In this document: positions 4,845-6,164 of the stretch, in pieces
Position numbering within the stretch: position 1 is the first letter of the stretch
How the letters are laid out: every line of letters starts with the position of its first letter
DNA from: Pyramidobacter sp.
Lineage (GTDB): Bacteria > Synergistota > Synergistia > Synergistales > Dethiosulfovibrionaceae
Assembly: GCA_017940445.1 (NCBI GenBank)
Contig: JAGAYQ010000379.1
Coordinates: forward strand, 1 to 6,164
Direction: 5' to 3'
Length of the DNA: 6,164 nt
Position numbers and translations under genes: made by a program
The notes under the pieces: model-generated
Told to the model about the DNA's origin: nothing
The model's input: the letters and a program-made list of their open reading frames with translations, nothing else
The model's database searches: none

Positions 4845-6164
4845 ATGACGCTGAGCGAGATGAGGATAGGAGAAGCGGCCGTCATTACCAGGGTCGGCGG
4901 CGAAGGGGCGCTGCGGCAGCATTTTCTGGACATGGGAGTCATTCCCGGCGCGGAGGTGACGATCGTCAAGTTCGCGCCGATGGGCGATCCCGTGGAGCTG
5001 ATGATCCACGGCTACGAGCTGACGCTGCGGCTGGAAGACGCCGCGAAGATCGAGGTGGAGCCGGCGGCGCAGAGCGCGTCCCGCGAGGACTGGACGCCCA
5101 AAAAGCCGAAGACGGCGCACCCCGGCCTGGGCGAAGGCGGCAAATTCCACCCCAAGGGCAGCGGCACGCCGCTTCCGGACGGGACGACGCTGACGTTCGC
5201 GCTGGTAGGCAATCAGAACAGCGGCAAGACGACGCTGTTCAACCGCCTGACGGGCGCCAATCAGCATGTGGGCAACTTTCCCGGCGTGACGGTGGACCGC
5301 AAGGACGGCCCCATCCAGGGACACAAAAACACGCTGATCACTGACCTTCCCGGCATCTATTCGATGTCGCCGTACACCAGCGAGGAGATCGTGTCGCGCA
5401 ACTTTGTCGTGTACGAGAAGCCGAAGGCCATCATCAACATCGTCGATGCTACGAACATCGAGCGCAACCTGTTTTTGACGATGCAGCTGCTGGAGATGGA
5501 CGTGCCGATGGTGGTGGCGCTGAACATGATGGACGAAGTCACGGCCAACGGCGGCAGCATCGACGTGAACGCCATGGAGCGTCTGCTGGGCGTCCCCGTG
5601 GTGCCCATCTCTGCGGCAAAGAACGAGGGCGTGGCCGAGCTGGTCGATCACGCGCTGCACATCGCCCGCTATCAGGAGCGTCCGCTGCGTCAGGATTTCT
5701 GCGGCGAGAACGACCACGGCGGCGCGGTGCACCGCTGTCTACACGCCATCGCCCATCTGATCGAGGACCACGCGAAGAACACCGGCCTGCCGGTGCGCTT
5801 CGCTTCGAGCAAGGTCATCGAGGGAGACAGCCTCATCCTCTCGCAGCTGATGCTGGACCAGAACGAGACGGAAACGATGGAGCACATCATCGTGCAGATG
5901 GAGGCCGAGCGCGGCCTTGACCGCGCCGCGGCGATGGCCGACATGCGCTTCGATTTCATCCAGAAAGTCTGCGCAGAAACAGTCGTCAAGCCCAGGGAAA
6001 GCCGCGAGCGCCGGCGCAGCGAGCTGATCGACCGCTTCCTCACCGGCAAATACACCGCCATTCCCGCCTTCATCGGCATCATGGGACTGGTCTTCTGGCT
6101 GACGTTCAGCGTCATCGGTGCCTGGCTCCAGGATCAGCGGGGAGCAGGCCTCGAGACGCTCAGC
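4845..6164 (+). CDS. feoB: FeoA-FeoB fusion, ferrous iron transport protein B (partial, runs past window end)
   Basis: The frame is open for 440 codons to the window edge. Residues 1-72 form a FeoA (SH3-like) domain: LSEMRIGE, LRQHFLDMGVIPGAEV, APMGDPVELMIHGYELTLR. A linker (73-115) with HPGLGEGGKFHPKG leads into the FeoB G domain. G1 is GNQNSGKTT (122-130), a switch-region motif is GNFPGVTVDRKDG (143-155), G3 is DLPG (167-170), G4 is NMMD (227-230) and G5 is SAAK (257-260). A helical segment (about 275-400) follows, then the first membrane helix near 408-426 (AFIGIMGLVFWLTFSVIG). The remaining gate and membrane region lies beyond the window. FeoB imports Fe2+ across the inner membrane under anaerobic or reducing conditions. 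FeoA is a small cytoplasmic partner, usually encoded separately and here joined in one chain. The gene has its own unit after the terminator. All nucleotide-binding motifs are intact. Confidence 0.95.
   Translation, partial: MTLSEMRIGEAAVITRVGGEGALRQHFLDMGVIPGAEVTIVKFAPMGDPVELMIHGYELTLRLEDAAKIEVEPAAQSASREDWTPKKPKTAHPGLGEGGKFHPKGSGTPLPDGTTLTFALVGNQNSGKTTLFNRLTGANQHVGNFPGVTVDRKDGPIQGHKNTLITDLPGIYSMSPYTSEEIVSRNFVVYEKPKAIINIVDATNIERNLFLTMQLLEMDVPMVVALNMMDEVTANGGSIDVNAMERLLGVPVVPISAAKNEGVAELVDHALHIARYQERPLRQDFCGENDHGGAVHRCLHAIAHLIEDHAKNTGLPVRFASSKVIEGDSLILSQLMLDQNETETMEHIIVQMEAERGLDRAAAMADMRFDFIQKVCAETVVKPRESRERRRSELIDRFLTGKYTAIPAFIGIMGLVFWLTFSVIGAWLQDQRGAGLETLS

Noticed and set aside
4728..5732. 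334-codon minus-strand frame opposite feoAB
   Set aside because: It crosses the terminator and mirrors a clear FeoA-FeoB coding frame; composition is shadow-like.

Overview
The window is about 60% G+C by eye. It is densely coded on the + strand and holds two metal-uptake-type loci separated by a strong terminator. The upstream locus is a tricistronic ABC importer of the AfuA/FbpA-AfuB/FbpB-AfuC/FbpC type (ferric-iron family, COG1840 binding proteins). The downstream locus is a FeoA-FeoB fusion gene for ferrous iron, cut by the window end. Signal peptides and a two-domain permease fit a bacterium with a periplasm. The FeoA-FeoB fusion, with its GNQNSGKTT and VDRKDG motifs, resembles proteins I associate with anaerobic Clostridia and Synergistota. 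A Synergistota-like anaerobe is a reasonable but unproven guess.

Layout: 1-183 is the 3' end of a solute-binding protein gene. A 98-nt AT-richer gap (184-281) follows, with a possible promoter, a short hairpin and a strong Shine-Dalgarno. At 282-1286 is a complete second binding protein, paralogous to the first (42 of the last 60 residues identical). Positions 1287-1594 form a 308-nt gap holding a small hairpin, a terminator-like hairpin and a 200-bp imperfect inverted repeat. The arms of that repeat are runs of an 8-nt unit (consensus about GACACAAA). At 1595-3304 is a fused two-domain permease, whose start I place at GTG 1595 rather than further upstream inside the repeat. At 3319-4383 is the ATPase, and at 4400-4723 a small exported helical protein I do not recognise. 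A 19-bp terminator lies at 4735-4781. The feoAB fusion runs from 4845 past the end.

How they fit together: the binding proteins should capture a ligand in the periplasm and deliver it to the permease, powered by the ATPase. Iron is the default annotation, and the nearby ferrous transporter is consistent with it. However, the complete binding protein lacks the adjacent-tyrosine motif of classical FbpA, so the substrate is open. The hairpin after the second binding protein probably reduces read-through, giving more binding protein than permease. I see no clearly new multi-gene system. The parts most worth following are the octamer inverted-repeat element and the unrecognised secreted protein.
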